A program made the translations under genes and the position numbers. A stretch of 18,440 bases of DNA from UBA6912 sp041611095 (GTDB lineage: Bacteria > Actinomycetota > Acidimicrobiia > Spongiisociales > UBA5794), in contig JBFINP010000061.1 of the NCBI GenBank assembly GCA_041611095.1, positions 1 through 18,440 of the forward strand. The letters run 5' to 3'. The notes below the pieces were generated by a model. That model was not told the DNA's origin. It searched no databases and saw only the letters and a list, made by a program, of their open reading frames with translations. This document shows, piece after piece, positions 7,541 through 15,879 of the stretch (position 1 is its first letter; every line of letters starts with the position of its first letter).

Positions 7541-8237
7541 ACCAGCGCAGCTCGGTGACCGGGGTGCGGCCGCCGGCGGGGGGTCCGTCGCTCACGATGC
7601 GCCCGCTCGACAGCTCCACGACACGATCGGCCATGCGGGATATCTCCCGATTGTGGGTGACGACCAGCACGGCGCGGCCGGTCCCTGCCTGCAGTTGGAG
7701 CAGCTCGAGGATCTGCACGCCGGTACGGAAGTCGAGCTCGCCCGTCGGCTCATCGCACAGCAGGACCGGGTTACGCGTCGCCAAGGCCCTGGCGATGGCA
7801 ACCCGCTGTTGCTCCCCGCCCGACAGCTCGTGGGGAAAGCGGTCGGCTTTGTCGCCGAGTCCGACGCTCTCGAGCACCGCGTCGGGGTCGGCGTCGGAGC
7901 CGGCGGCGTGGATGCCGAATTGCACGTTCTCACGCGCGGTCAGACCCGGGAACAGATTGAACGCCTGAAAGATGAAGCTGACCGTGTGGGCACGGAAGTC
8001 GAAGAGGTCACCCCGGGCGGCTGCCGTGATCTCGACGCCGGCAACCCGCACGGTCCCGCTCGTGGCCGTGTCGAGCGCACCCACGACGTTGAGGAGCGTC
8101 GTCTTGCCGCTCCCCGACGGACCCAAGACGACGACGAACTCCCCCTCGTCGACGAGCAGCTCGGCGCCTGCGAGTGCGGTCACCGCCAGTGGCCCCTCGC
8201 CGTACCGCTTGGTGACGTCCTTCAGCTCGATGAGCAT
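7539..8237 (-). CDS. ABC transporter ATP-binding protein (LolD/MacB type)
   Basis: The protein has 232 residues, the normal size of a single nucleotide-binding domain that energises FtsX-type permeases. Counting from the ATG at 8237 (MLIELKDVTKRYG), Walker A GPSGSGKTT is at 39-47, the Q-loop at Gln91 (FIFQAFNL), and the signature LSGGEQQR at 138-145. Walker B (VLLCDEPTGELD) is near 158-169, with catalytic Glu163, and the switch His195 is in VVTHN. The combination FQAFNLFPGLTARENV and DEPTGELD is typical of the LolD/MacB/FtsE branch. A GTG at 8243 would add two residues; the family start and alignment favour the ATG. It forms one transcription unit with the permease and follows the AfsR-like gene by about 130 bp on the same strand. 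Confidence 0.95.
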   Translation of the reverse strand: MLIELKDVTKRYGEGPLAVTALAGAELLVDEGEFVVVLGPSGSGKTTLLNVVGALDTATSGTVRVAGVEITAAARGDLFDFRAHTVSFIFQAFNLFPGLTARENVQFGIHAAGSDADPDAVLESVGLGDKADRFPHELSGGEQQRVAIARALATRNPVLLCDEPTGELDFRTGVQILELLQLQAGTGRAVLVVTHNREISRMADRVVELSSGRIVSDGPPAGGRTPVTELRW

Positions 8238-8368
8238 CACCACTCATCGTCCGCCTTTTCGCACCTCTCCGGCCAGGGGCGAGAGTCACATGCGGACGGT
8301 CGCCGTGCGGCCCGGTTCAGGCCCCTCGCCTCCGATCTCGTCCGCGCCACAGCGCCGTGGGGTCGAAC

Positions 8369-11300
8369 CTACGGATTGTGCGGCGCTGCCGGCGCCGGCC
8401 CTACGAGTGCCCTGCGCAGCATCGCCGGGATGTCGTCGATGGCGGCCATGGCGGGAGCCGGATCGGCACCGCTCCGAAGATCGGCCTCCAAACGTTGCGC
8501 CAGCTCGACGAGAGTCTCGGCCGCGCCTGAGGGTTCCTTGGTCGTCAGCGCGAGCTGACGCACGACGCCGAGGTAACTCCACACGTACCGGTCACGGGCC
8601 GGCAACGAGAGCCAACGCTCCAGGTGCTCGACGGCGCCCGCCAAGTCCCCGTCCCTGGCGGCGAGACACGCCAGGAAGCCCGAGGCGGCAGATGCCCCAC
8701 CCTCGTCACCGATGTCGAGGAAGAGCCGCAAGGCGCGGCGCAAGTCGGCGCCTGCCTCGTCGAAACGTTTGGACACGAGACCTACCAGACCGCTCTGCAT
8801 GATCGCGTAGGCAATGCCCCGCCTGTCGTTGAGCTCCTCGAAGATGCCGAGGCTCTGGCTCGTCTCGTCTCGTGCGTCCCCGCGTGCCCCGACCTGCAGG
8901 TGGGATTCCGCCATTCTCATCAGCACCCATGCGTCGTTGCGACGGTCCTGAACCTCTGCGAAGTGCTCTCTGGCCCTCTGCAGGAGTTCGAAACCGCCTC
9001 CCTGCTCGAGCCGAAGCGCAATGCGCCCCTGCGTCTCCAACGCCCAGCCCATTCCACCGCGGTGGCCCAGGTCTTCGAAGATGGCGTAGGACTCGTCGGC
9101 CTGCTCCACGGCTCGAGCCGCCCGCCCCAGCATGAGATTGACACTTGCCGCAAACCGCAACGCGAGGGCGAGGCGCGCCCGGTCGCCGATCTGTCGATCG
9201 ATGGTGACGGCTTGGTCGAAGCGATCGAGGGCCTCGGAGAGCCGGCCCATGTCGCGAAGACTCACCCCAAGTCCGGTGAGGGTGGCCGCTTCGAGGGAAG
9301 ACAGTCCTTGGTCGCGGGCGATCTCGTTGGCTTCTGCGAAGCAGGCGGATCCTGCGGCGAAATTGCCGGCGATGTTCTCGAACAGCGCCACCGTGTGAAG
9401 CACCTGCGCCCGCTCCGGCGTCGACTCGCCAGGTGCCGCGGCGAGTGCGCGACGCGCCCACGACAGCCCTTCGGAGACGTAGGAGCGCCAATACCAGTAC
9501 CAGGTGAGCGCCGCAGTGATCTGCATTGCGGTCTCCGGACGCCCGGCCGCGAGCGACGACTCGAGGGCGTGGCGGAAGTTGTCGAGCTCGAGGTCGGCCA
9601 CCGCACGAGTCTGCGCCTCTTGCGGCCCCTGGAGGTGAGGCGAGATGTCCTCGGCGAGAGCGGCGAAGTACGCGGCGTGGCGCCGATCCACCTCCGCCGT
9701 CTCATCGAGGGAGCGAAGAACCCGCGAGCCGAACTGGCGGATCACAGTGAGCATCCGGTAGCGCACACCACCTTGAACCTCGGCGAGTGGTATGAGCAGC
9801 GACTGGTGGGCCAGCCTCAACACCGAGTCGAAGACCTCGGTCCGCTCCACATCCCCCCACCCGGCCACCGCCTCCGCAGCGTCCATCGAGAAGCCGCCGG
9901 CGAACACAGAGAGGCGATTGAAGACCTGTTGGTCCGTCGCAGAGAGAAGGTCATAGCTCCAGCGAACTGCGTCTTCCATCGTGGCTTGATGGGCGAGACC
10001 CGGTCGCCGACCCGATGGCACCTCGACAAACCGGCTCGCAAGACGATCGGCGATCTGGAGTGGAGTCAGCGCCTCGATCGTGCTCGCAGCCAACTCGATG
10101 GCGAGGGGAAGGCCATCGAGCCGTCGACAGACGATCTCGACCTCCTTCAAGCAGGGCTCGGCGTCGAAGTCGGGCTTCACCTCCTGCGCTCGATCGATGA
10201 ACAGGCGGATCGAATCCGCCTTGAGCAACGCCTCGGTCGGACGATCGCTCCCCGGCGGCAGAGCGAAAGGCGGGACCGGCCAAACGCGCTCGCCGGGGAC
10301 CCCGAGCGCTTCCCGACTGGTGGCGAGAACCTTGACGCGTGAACACGCCTGGAGGATCGACAGAACGAGCCGAGCTGCATTGCCGACGACGTGCTCACAG
10401 TTGTCGAGCAACACCAGACTCTCCCGGGCCCGCAATGCGCTGACGATGAGCTCGGCGTAATCCGCCCCAACAGGTGCGCTGATCCCGAGCGCCGTGCTGA
10501 CGGCCTGTGCGACGAGACTCGGATCGACGACCTCGCTCAGCTCGACCATCACGGCGCCGTCCGTGTAGCCGGGCTCGAGTTGGCGGGTGACCTCGAGCGC
10601 GAGACGGGTCTTGCCCGAGCCCGGCGATCCGACCAGCGTCACGAGACGACCGTTGCGAACCAGCGTCCTGACGTCCTGAATCTCGACCGACCGCCCGATG
10701 AACGACGTGAGCGGGGTGGGGAGCGCCGCGGCCGGAGCTCGTGTGGCCACGTCGAGATCCCGTCCCACCGCCGCCACCGGACCCTCGTGACGAAGAATGC
10801 GCTCCTCGAGCGCCGTGAGAGAAGGTTGCGGCTCCAGGCCCATCTCGGCGAGGCGGTCACGAAGGTCGCGCGCCGCTGCGATTGCGTCCGCAGACCTTCC
10901 TGCGGCGTAGAGAGCCTGCATGAGCAGCTCGGTCGGACGTTCCCGCTCCGGGTGACTCGCTACCAGCGACTCGAGCTCGCCGACCAGATCTATGGACCGG
11001 CCGAGCCGCAGCTCGGCGGCGATCCGGCTCTCCATTGCCGCCAAACGCAGCTCCTCTAGTCGTCGCGCCTCGTTGGCTGCAAAGCCCTCATAGGTGACAT
11101 CAGAGAATGCCGGTCCCCGCCACAAATCGAGCGCCTCTCTGAGGAGCCTCTGGGCGCGGTCGGGCCTCCCCCCGAGCTCTGCATATCCGGCGTCGACCAG
11201 CGACTCGAAGGTTCTGGCATCGATAGTGTGCCGATCGGAGTCGATCAGATAACCGCTGCCGTGCGTCTCGATGACGGGCGCGTCGACCGGTGAAGTCTCC

Positions 11301-11524
11301 GCTCCGAGGGCCTTGCGAAGCTTGGAGATGTGAAACCGGACCGTCTTGACCCCTGTCGCCGGCATCTCGTCGGGCCATAGGTTGTCGAGGATGACGTCGG
11401 TGGAGACGACGGTGCTTGCGTTGGCGAGCAGTAGGAGCAGGAGGGAGCGCTGCTTTGGCGCCGAGACGGTTATCGACCGCTCGCCGTCGAGGACCTCCAA
11501 ATGGCCCAGCACTCGAAACTCCAC
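8369..11524 (-). CDS. AfsR/SARP-family multidomain transcriptional regulator
   Basis: This 1051-residue cytosolic regulator is built like AfsR. An OmpR-type winged-helix DNA-binding domain spans residues 1-95 (VILDNLWPDEMPATG, then VKTVRFHISKLRKALG). A bacterial transcriptional activation domain (BTAD) follows at about 98-245. The STAND-type NTPase has Walker A GSPGSGKTR at 299-307, Walker B ESLVLLDNCEHV at 368-379 and GLPLAIELAA at 471-480. The C-terminal half (about 600-1030) is helical with TPR-like repeats such as GVSLRDMGRLSEALDRFDQA. Proteins of this design sense a signal or partner through the TPRs, use ATP to switch state, and activate nearby genes, often for export or secondary metabolism. 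There is no C-terminal LuxR helix-turn-helix. The start is a GTG with GAAAGG 7 nt upstream (11532-11537). It reads toward the ABC transporter, the most obvious candidate target. Confidence 0.93.
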   Translation of the reverse strand: MEFRVLGHLEVLDGERSITVSAPKQRSLLLLLLANASTVVSTDVILDNLWPDEMPATGVKTVRFHISKLRKALGAETSPVDAPVIETHGSGYLIDSDRHTIDARTFESLVDAGYAELGGRPDRAQRLLREALDLWRGPAFSDVTYEGFAANEARRLEELRLAAMESRIAAELRLGRSIDLVGELESLVASHPERERPTELLMQALYAAGRSADAIAAARDLRDRLAEMGLEPQPSLTALEERILRHEGPVAAVGRDLDVATRAPAAALPTPLTSFIGRSVEIQDVRTLVRNGRLVTLVGSPGSGKTRLALEVTRQLEPGYTDGAVMVELSEVVDPSLVAQAVSTALGISAPVGADYAELIVSALRARESLVLLDNCEHVVGNAARLVLSILQACSRVKVLATSREALGVPGERVWPVPPFALPPGSDRPTEALLKADSIRLFIDRAQEVKPDFDAEPCLKEVEIVCRRLDGLPLAIELAASTIEALTPLQIADRLASRFVEVPSGRRPGLAHQATMEDAVRWSYDLLSATDQQVFNRLSVFAGGFSMDAAEAVAGWGDVERTEVFDSVLRLAHQSLLIPLAEVQGGVRYRMLTVIRQFGSRVLRSLDETAEVDRRHAAYFAALAEDISPHLQGPQEAQTRAVADLELDNFRHALESSLAAGRPETAMQITAALTWYWYWRSYVSEGLSWARRALAAAPGESTPERAQVLHTVALFENIAGNFAAGSACFAEANEIARDQGLSSLEAATLTGLGVSLRDMGRLSEALDRFDQAVTIDRQIGDRARLALALRFAASVNLMLGRAARAVEQADESYAIFEDLGHRGGMGWALETQGRIALRLEQGGGFELLQRAREHFAEVQDRRNDAWVLMRMAESHLQVGARGDARDETSQSLGIFEELNDRRGIAYAIMQSGLVGLVSKRFDEAGADLRRALRLFLDIGDEGGASAASGFLACLAARDGDLAGAVEHLERWLSLPARDRYVWSYLGVVRQLALTTKEPSGAAETLVELAQRLEADLRSGADPAPAMAAIDDIPAMLRRALVGPAPAAPHNP

Positions 11525-11602
11525 GTGAGTGCCTTTCGTCGCGCCGGTTCCCTCAACCCAAGCGTATCGAACGCCGGCTCTGTGCGGAGCTCGTGATGCA
11601 GA

Positions 11603-11614
11603 TGATTCGAATCA
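11603..11614. promoter_or_regulatory. Perfect 12-bp palindrome upstream of the AfsR-like gene
   Basis: TGATTCGAATCA is its own reverse complement and lies about 80 bp upstream of the GTG at 11524, in a short intergenic gap that is AT-richer than its surroundings. It could be an operator for a dimeric regulator. SARP proteins usually bind direct repeats, so self-binding by the adjacent gene product is not favoured. A chance palindrome is possible. Confidence 0.25.
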
Positions 11615-11639
11615 ATGGAGCGTCTCGATGCCTCGCGCC

Positions 11640-11671
11640 GAGGCCCGGCGACGCTTTCGCCGCCGGGCCTC
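11640..11671 (-). terminator. GC-rich hairpin after the TRAP operon
   Basis: An 11-bp perfect stem (GAGGCCCGGCG against CGCCGGGCCTC) encloses a 10-nt loop. It begins 16 bp beyond the stop of the TRAP binding-protein gene and is followed on the minus strand by no U-tract. Position and stability suggest the terminator of the TRAP operon, insulating it from the AfsR-like gene downstream on the same strand. Confidence 0.6.
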
Positions 11672-11686
11672 ATGCTCACACGGCCC

Positions 11687-12910
11687 TCAGAGGCTGAAGG
11701 CCTCCAGCATCGACGTCTCGGCGAGAGCGTGCCACGCCTGCACCTTGTCACGGAACTCCCGCCAGGGTGGCAGGATCTCGCCGAACCAGCGGTCTGACGC
11801 CGCCACCTCGTCGAGAACCGTCTCGAAGTCGGTCTTGAACGCCGTCAACACTTCATCGGGGAAGCGACGAATCTCGGCGACCTCGGCCACCTCGGCCAGC
11901 GCATCGGAGTTGAGCACGTCGTAGTTGGCCATCGTGCCCAGGTTGGCCGCCTTGGCCGCCACGTCGATTGCCGCCTGATACTCCTCGGGCAGCTCGTTCC
12001 ACAGCGAGAGCGGAATCTGCACCTCGAGGCTCGATCCCGGCTCCCACCAGCCCGGGTGGTAGTAGAACAACTGGCTGCCCAGCTGGGTGAGGCCGAGCTG
12101 AACGTCGTCGTAGGGTCCCACCCACTCGGCAGCGTCGATGGCGCCGGTCTCGATCGACGTGATGATCTCGCCGCCCGAGACGGTCACCTGCTCGGCGCCC
12201 AGGTTGTTGAACGTTCGCCCGGCGAGGCCGGGGATCCGCACCTTCAGGCCCTGCAGGTCGGCGACCGTGTTGATCTCCTTCGTGAACCAACCGCCCATCT
12301 GGACGCCGGTGTTCCCAGCGGGAAACTGGATCAACCCGAATTCCTCTGCGTAGAACTCGCGCAGCGTGTCGAGTCCGCCCGCCGAGTAGAGCCAGGCGTT
12401 CTGCTGGCGCTCGGTGAGGCCAAACGGGACCGCCGTGCCGAACTGTGTGGCCGGGCTGATGCCAACGTAGTAGTACGACGCGGTGTGGCCGGCCTCGGCG
12501 CCCCCGTCGCGCACCGTCGGCAGGATCTCCAGTGCCGGCACCAACTCGCCGCCCACCCGGGGAGTGATCCGGAACCTGCCCGCCGTGAGCCTCGCCACCT
12601 CGTCGGCGAAGATCTGCGCACCACTGCCGATGGTGCCGATCAGCGACGGCGACCAGCTCGTGGGCATCTGCCACTCGATCTCGGGCAGATCCGATTGCGT
12701 CAGGATCGCCTCGGTCAGGTCGGTCGTGTCGTCGGTGAGGGTCGTGGCGCTGTCACCGCCGTCGTCGGACGTGCACGCGGCAAGCAGCGATCCGGCCATG
12801 GCAAAGCCGGCCACGCCGATGCTGTTCTTGAGGAACCGGCGCCGGCTGAGGTCGGCGCCATCCGAGCCTTCGTCGATGAGGGTCCCTTCGGGGTTGTGCT
12901 GTTCAGCCAT
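11687..12910 (-). CDS. TRAP transporter substrate-binding lipoprotein (TakP/FcbT1-like)
   Basis: The protein has 407 residues. The N-terminus carries a twin-arginine signal (SRRRFLK, residues 22-28), a hydrophobic stretch and a lipobox SLLAAC with Cys46, so it is probably folded in the cytoplasm, exported by Tat and lipid-anchored outside. The mature part follows the TRAP DctP fold. Segments typical of the TakP/FcbT1 (mannitol/chloroaromatic/2-oxo acid) branch are visible: GHTASYYYVGI at 141-151, AVPFGLTERQQNAWLY at 160-175, FPAGNTGVQMGGWF at 196-209, LKVRIPGLAGR at 222-232, AAEWVGPYDD at 260-269 and YHPGWWEPG at 284-292. The Arg in the 222-232 segment is where DctP-family proteins bind the substrate carboxylate. 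Characterised TakP binds 2-oxo acids with sodium, which guides but does not prove the substrate here. It is the last gene of the operon, with a strong ribosome binding site of its own. Confidence 0.92.
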   Translation of the reverse strand: MAEQHNPEGTLIDEGSDGADLSRRRFLKNSIGVAGFAMAGSLLAACTSDDGGDSATTLTDDTTDLTEAILTQSDLPEIEWQMPTSWSPSLIGTIGSGAQIFADEVARLTAGRFRITPRVGGELVPALEILPTVRDGGAEAGHTASYYYVGISPATQFGTAVPFGLTERQQNAWLYSAGGLDTLREFYAEEFGLIQFPAGNTGVQMGGWFTKEINTVADLQGLKVRIPGLAGRTFNNLGAEQVTVSGGEIITSIETGAIDAAEWVGPYDDVQLGLTQLGSQLFYYHPGWWEPGSSLEVQIPLSLWNELPEEYQAAIDVAAKAANLGTMANYDVLNSDALAEVAEVAEIRRFPDEVLTAFKTDFETVLDEVAASDRWFGEILPPWREFRDKVQAWHALAETSMLEAFSL

Positions 12911-12914
12911 ATCG

Positions 12915-12921
12915 CCTCCTT
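12915..12921 (-). promoter_or_regulatory. Strong Shine-Dalgarno site of the TRAP binding protein
   Basis: AAGGAGG on the minus strand ends 4 nt before the ATG at 12910. It is far stronger than the sites of the two permease genes upstream, which fits the need for more binding protein than membrane subunits from one mRNA. Confidence 0.65.
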
Positions 12922-12979
12922 CTCTGGTGAGCGCTCGTTGCAGCGCCGGGTCGTGTTTCCATGGGTCGTGTCCGCATCG

Positions 12980-14386
12980 TCATTGGCTGGGAACGAAGAA
13001 GTTGAAAGACGTCTCCACGATCGCCGGAAAGATCGCCAGGATCACCAGCGCAACCCCCTGTAGTGCCATGAAAGGCAGCGCCCCCTTGTGGATGTCGGCG
13101 GTCTTGACCTCGGGTGGCGCCACGCTCTGCAGATAGAAGAGCGAGAAGCCGACCGGCGGTGATATGAACGCCATGTTCAGGTTGACCGCCATCAGCACGG
13201 TGAACCAGATCTTCTCCTGAACGGTGAAACCGAGTGCATCCATCGCCGGCAAGAAGATGGGCACGACGATGAACGTGATCTCCAGGAACTCGAGATTGAT
13301 GCCCAGCAGGAACACGGCGATCATCGCCACCACGACAAAGCCGGTCTTGCCCCCGCCGATGCCGGCCAGGAAGTCGGCTGTGGCATCGGCGCCCCCCAGC
13401 TCCAGGAACATCAGCGAGAAGAACGACGAGGCAAACAGCAGCGTCATGACGAGGATGCTGATGTTGGCGGTCGAGCGTGCCGCTTCCCGCAGCGCTTTGG
13501 GAGTCAGACGCCACCGCGGGGTGACGTGATCCGCTCCGGCGCGAACCAGGACCTTGTCGAATTGGTAGGCCAGGACGGCGAGCAGTAGCGCACCGAACAC
13601 GCCGACGGCCCCTGACTCCGAGGGTGTGGCGATCCCCTGGAAGATGGAGAAGAGGACTCCGACGATGAGCAGGATGATCGGGACGACGGAGAAGAGCACC
13701 TCGAGCGCCAGGACCCGCCCGGTGAGCGTCCGCTCCTCGGCGGGCATGGGCGGACCGGTTCCAGGCCGTGCATAGGAGATCCCGACGGCGTAGCCCGCAT
13801 ACAGCCCGCTCAGGAGCAAGCCGGGGAGCAGGGCGCCCGCGAAGAGCCCGAGGATGCCGACCCCCATCTGCTGCGCCAGCAAGATGAGCACCAGGCTGGG
13901 GGGCAACAACTGGGCGAGCGTTCCCGACGCGGTGATCACGCCGGTCGCCAGCTTGTGGTCGTACCCGAGGCGGATCATTGCCGGCAGCGACAACAGGCCC
14001 ATCACGATGACGGTGGCGGCGACCACGCCGGTGGCGGCCGCCAGCAGCGTCCCGACCAGGACGACGGCGGCCGCGACACCGCCCTTGATGGGCCCGAGCA
14101 GCATCCCGATGGCGGTCAAGAGACGCTCCGCCAGGCCGGAGCGCTCGAGGATCGCCCCCATCAGCACGAAGAAGGGCACCGCCAGCAACGTCGGGTCCGA
14201 GATGGCACCGAACCAGCGGCCGGGCAAGACGCTCAACGAAGCCGGGTCGAAGGTGTCGGTGAGGTCGCCGATGAAGGAGAACAGAAGCGCCGTCGCGGCG
14301 AACGAGAAGGCGACGTTGTAACCGATCAGGATCATCGCCAGGAAGATGGCGAACATCATGATGGCGAGGGCGACGCCGAGATCCAC
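12980..14386 (-). CDS. TRAP transporter large permease subunit (DctM family)
   Basis: The protein has 468 residues with about twelve hydrophobic segments. It is the ion-coupled translocation subunit of a TRAP transporter (DctM/SiaM family, DedA-unrelated ion transporter superfamily). Recognisable blocks are AVPFFVLMGAILERSGLAER (69-88), GTLLAAATGVVAATVIVMG (112-130), LPAMIRLGYDHKLATGVITA (134-153) followed by SGTLAQLLPPS (154-164), and the late segment LGINLEFLEITFIVVPIFLP. GTLAQLLPPS belongs to the helix-hairpin region that forms the substrate and sodium site in structurally known members. The GTG start follows directly after the TAA of the small-permease gene with no spacer, so translation is very probably coupled. 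The binding-protein gene begins 69 bp downstream. Confidence 0.94.
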   Translation of the reverse strand: MDLGVALAIMMFAIFLAMILIGYNVAFSFAATALLFSFIGDLTDTFDPASLSVLPGRWFGAISDPTLLAVPFFVLMGAILERSGLAERLLTAIGMLLGPIKGGVAAAVVLVGTLLAAATGVVAATVIVMGLLSLPAMIRLGYDHKLATGVITASGTLAQLLPPSLVLILLAQQMGVGILGLFAGALLPGLLLSGLYAGYAVGISYARPGTGPPMPAEERTLTGRVLALEVLFSVVPIILLIVGVLFSIFQGIATPSESGAVGVFGALLLAVLAYQFDKVLVRAGADHVTPRWRLTPKALREAARSTANISILVMTLLFASSFFSLMFLELGGADATADFLAGIGGGKTGFVVVAMIAVFLLGINLEFLEITFIVVPIFLPAMDALGFTVQEKIWFTVLMAVNLNMAFISPPVGFSLFYLQSVAPPEVKTADIHKGALPFMALQGVALVILAIFPAIVETSFNFFVPSQ

Positions 14387-15106
14387 TTATTCGACTCGCA
14401 GGGGTGCGTGGTAGGCGGCGACTCCGGCGAGGTCCTCGCGGTTGCGGAGCACCAGGATCTGTTTGACGATCTCGGCGACGACCTGAAGCGCCATCAGGAA
14501 GAAACCGATCAACATGAGCAGCTTGATCGGACCACGAGGAAGCCCTCCGGCATCCGTCGACTGCTCCCAGATCTCCCACACCTTCCAAGTGGACCATGAT
14601 CCATCGAAGGACCGGCCCATGGCGGTCATCGACCATGGCCACAGCGTCAGCATGGCCACGATCAGGAAAGGGAGGAACAGGAAGGTGTGAATCACCAGGT
14701 CGATGACGGCCTTCGTCTTGTTCGAGAAGTTCGTCCACCAGAAGTCGATCCGCGGGTTCACACCTTCGAGGACGCCGTAGTTGAGGCCGAGCAGCACGAG
14801 TGCCCCGAAGACCATCCATTGGAGGTCGAAGACCTCGCCGATGATGATGTCCCGCTCTATGAACCTGGCCAGGTACCGGGTGACCACGGCGAAGAAGCCG
14901 AGCACGAACACTACCCACACGAGGCCGAGCGCCAGCTTGCCGTTGGCCGTCGAGATCGCCTCGAGCCCGACGCGAATTCTGTAGAGCAGCCCGTTGACAC
15001 CGCCGGGAACCTCGAGCGGCTCCCCCGCCGCGTGAAGATGGCTGAAGTCCTCGAGCAGCTCCTCGGCTGCTGATGTGACGTCCGGATCCCGAACCCGTTC
15101 GCTCAA
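14387..15106 (-). CDS. TRAP transporter small permease subunit (DctQ family)
   Basis: From a TTG start at 15106 the protein has 239 residues. Four hydrophobic segments lie at about 57-80, 93-113, 132-156 and 192-215, the layout of DctQ proteins that scaffold the large permease. NPRIDFWW after the second segment corresponds to the HVRVDV-like motif of the family, and IEREIIIG-type charged loops flank it (here IERDIIIGEVFDLQW). The roughly 55-residue acidic N-terminal extension and the long third loop fit the larger DctQ proteins found with FcbT1/TakP-type binding proteins. The frame stays open to 15250, but a start beyond 15106 would add a non-hydrophobic tail running toward the divergent protease gene, and GGAGG at 15111-15115 points to the TTG. 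It is the first gene of the TRAP operon. Confidence 0.87.
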   Translation of the reverse strand: MSERVRDPDVTSAAEELLEDFSHLHAAGEPLEVPGGVNGLLYRIRVGLEAISTANGKLALGLVWVVFVLGFFAVVTRYLARFIERDIIIGEVFDLQWMVFGALVLLGLNYGVLEGVNPRIDFWWTNFSNKTKAVIDLVIHTFLFLPFLIVAMLTLWPWSMTAMGRSFDGSWSTWKVWEIWEQSTDAGGLPRGPIKLLMLIGFFLMALQVVAEIVKQILVLRNREDLAGVAAYHAPLRVE

Positions 15107-15110
15107 CCGA

Positions 15111-15115
15111 CCTCC
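15111..15115 (-). promoter_or_regulatory. Shine-Dalgarno site that decides the TTG start of the small permease
   Basis: GGAGG on the minus strand lies 4 nt before TTG at 15106. No ATG or GTG in the frame nearby has comparable support. Confidence 0.5.
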
Positions 15116-15189
15116 AACCCGCGTAGGGAAGTGGACCCACCCTACATCGCAAGCCCCTCTGCTCGCCGGAGCCCGTACCATCGTGCGCT

Positions 15190-15876
15190 GTGTCGCGTAG
15201 TTCCCTGTCGGCGGCAGCCCTGTTACTCGTGGTGGCTTCGTGTGCCGCACCTGCGTCGCCGGCGGGGAGGACGGAGCCCTCCCAACGGGCAGTCATCGTC
15301 CAGACGACCGGCTGCGGCTTGGCGCCAGAACGCACCGGATCCGGAGTGGCCGTGGGCGACGGGGTCGTCGTCACGGTGGCGCACCTCGTCGCACGCGCCG
15401 ATTCCGTCTTGGTAGCCGTGGCCGGCGGCGACCCCGTCGACGCCACGGTCCTCGAGGTCGACCCGGAACGGGACCTCGCTGCGCTGCGGGTAGCGGCGGA
15501 CGATGCCCCCGACGCCATCGCGATGTCGGACGCCGATACAGGTGCGAGAGGGACCATCGTCGAGGGCGCCACGTCGGGGACGGTGCCGTTCGTCGTGGCT
15601 GAGAAGGTCTCGGTGTCGATCGAAGAGGTCCTCGGCACGGATCGGCACAACCGAGTCGGCTTCAAGCTGAATGCGGCGACCAGCGGGGGCGACTCCGGCG
15701 CCGGGGCATATGACGAAGACGGTCGGCTCATCGGGATCGTCTTTGCGACGAGTGACGACGGCGCGGTCACGTGGCTGACGGGCAGCGTCGAGATCCAGGA
15801 GTTCCTCGCGGGGGTGAGCGCGGACCAGACGCCACTCGCATGCAACCCCGACATCTCCCGGCTCGAACTCCCGTAG
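15190..15876 (+). CDS. Small trypsin-fold serine protease lipoprotein
   Basis: The protein has 228 residues and a GTG start. The signal peptide ends in the lipobox LVVASC (Cys18), so it is predicted to be anchored outside the cytoplasmic membrane. The domain looks like a compact S1/trypsin-like peptidase. The catalytic His65 is in VVVTVAHLV, Asp95 is in DPERDLAALRV, and Ser169 is in TSGGDSGAGAYDEDGRLIGI, which carries the GDSG motif of the active site. All three members of the triad are present in the right order. There is no PDZ domain, so it is unlike DegP/HtrA in architecture, although the ERDLAAL motif around Asp is shared with that group. Substrate unknown; extracellular processing or quality control is possible. 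It is divergent from the TRAP operon and its stop is 3 bp from the convergent membrane-protein gene. Confidence 0.82.
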   Translation: MSRSSLSAAALLLVVASCAAPASPAGRTEPSQRAVIVQTTGCGLAPERTGSGVAVGDGVVVTVAHLVARADSVLVAVAGGDPVDATVLEVDPERDLAALRVAADDAPDAIAMSDADTGARGTIVEGATSGTVPFVVAEKVSVSIEEVLGTDRHNRVGFKLNAATSGGDSGAGAYDEDGRLIGIVFATSDDGAVTWLTGSVEIQEFLAGVSADQTPLACNPDISRLELP

Positions 15877-15879
15877 CGG

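Noticed and set aside
6044..7558. A 504-codon open frame opposite the permease gene
   Set aside because: It lies fully antisense to a well-supported FtsX permease, its translation is charged low-complexity sequence without domains, and long antisense open frames are expected in GC-rich coding DNA.
8244..8368. Possible terminator or promoter between the AfsR-like gene and the ABC ATPase
   Set aside because: Only 4-bp stems and no convincing -10/-35 pair were found. Co-transcription cannot be confirmed or excluded from the sequence.
8624..10342. A 572-codon open frame opposite the AfsR-like gene
   Set aside because: It is antisense to conserved NTPase and TPR coding sequence and shows no recognisable domain or ribosome binding site.
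11876..11899. Short tandem repeat encoding AEVAEVAE near the end of the TRAP binding-protein gene
   Set aside because: It is only two to three copies of a 9-bp unit in an alpha-helical part of the protein. It stays in frame and needs no special explanation.
12903..15854. A 983-codon open frame across the TRAP permease genes and the protease gene
   Set aside because: It crosses three recognised genes in another frame or strand, and the translation is Arg/Pro/Ala-rich with no family features. It is a GC-content artefact.
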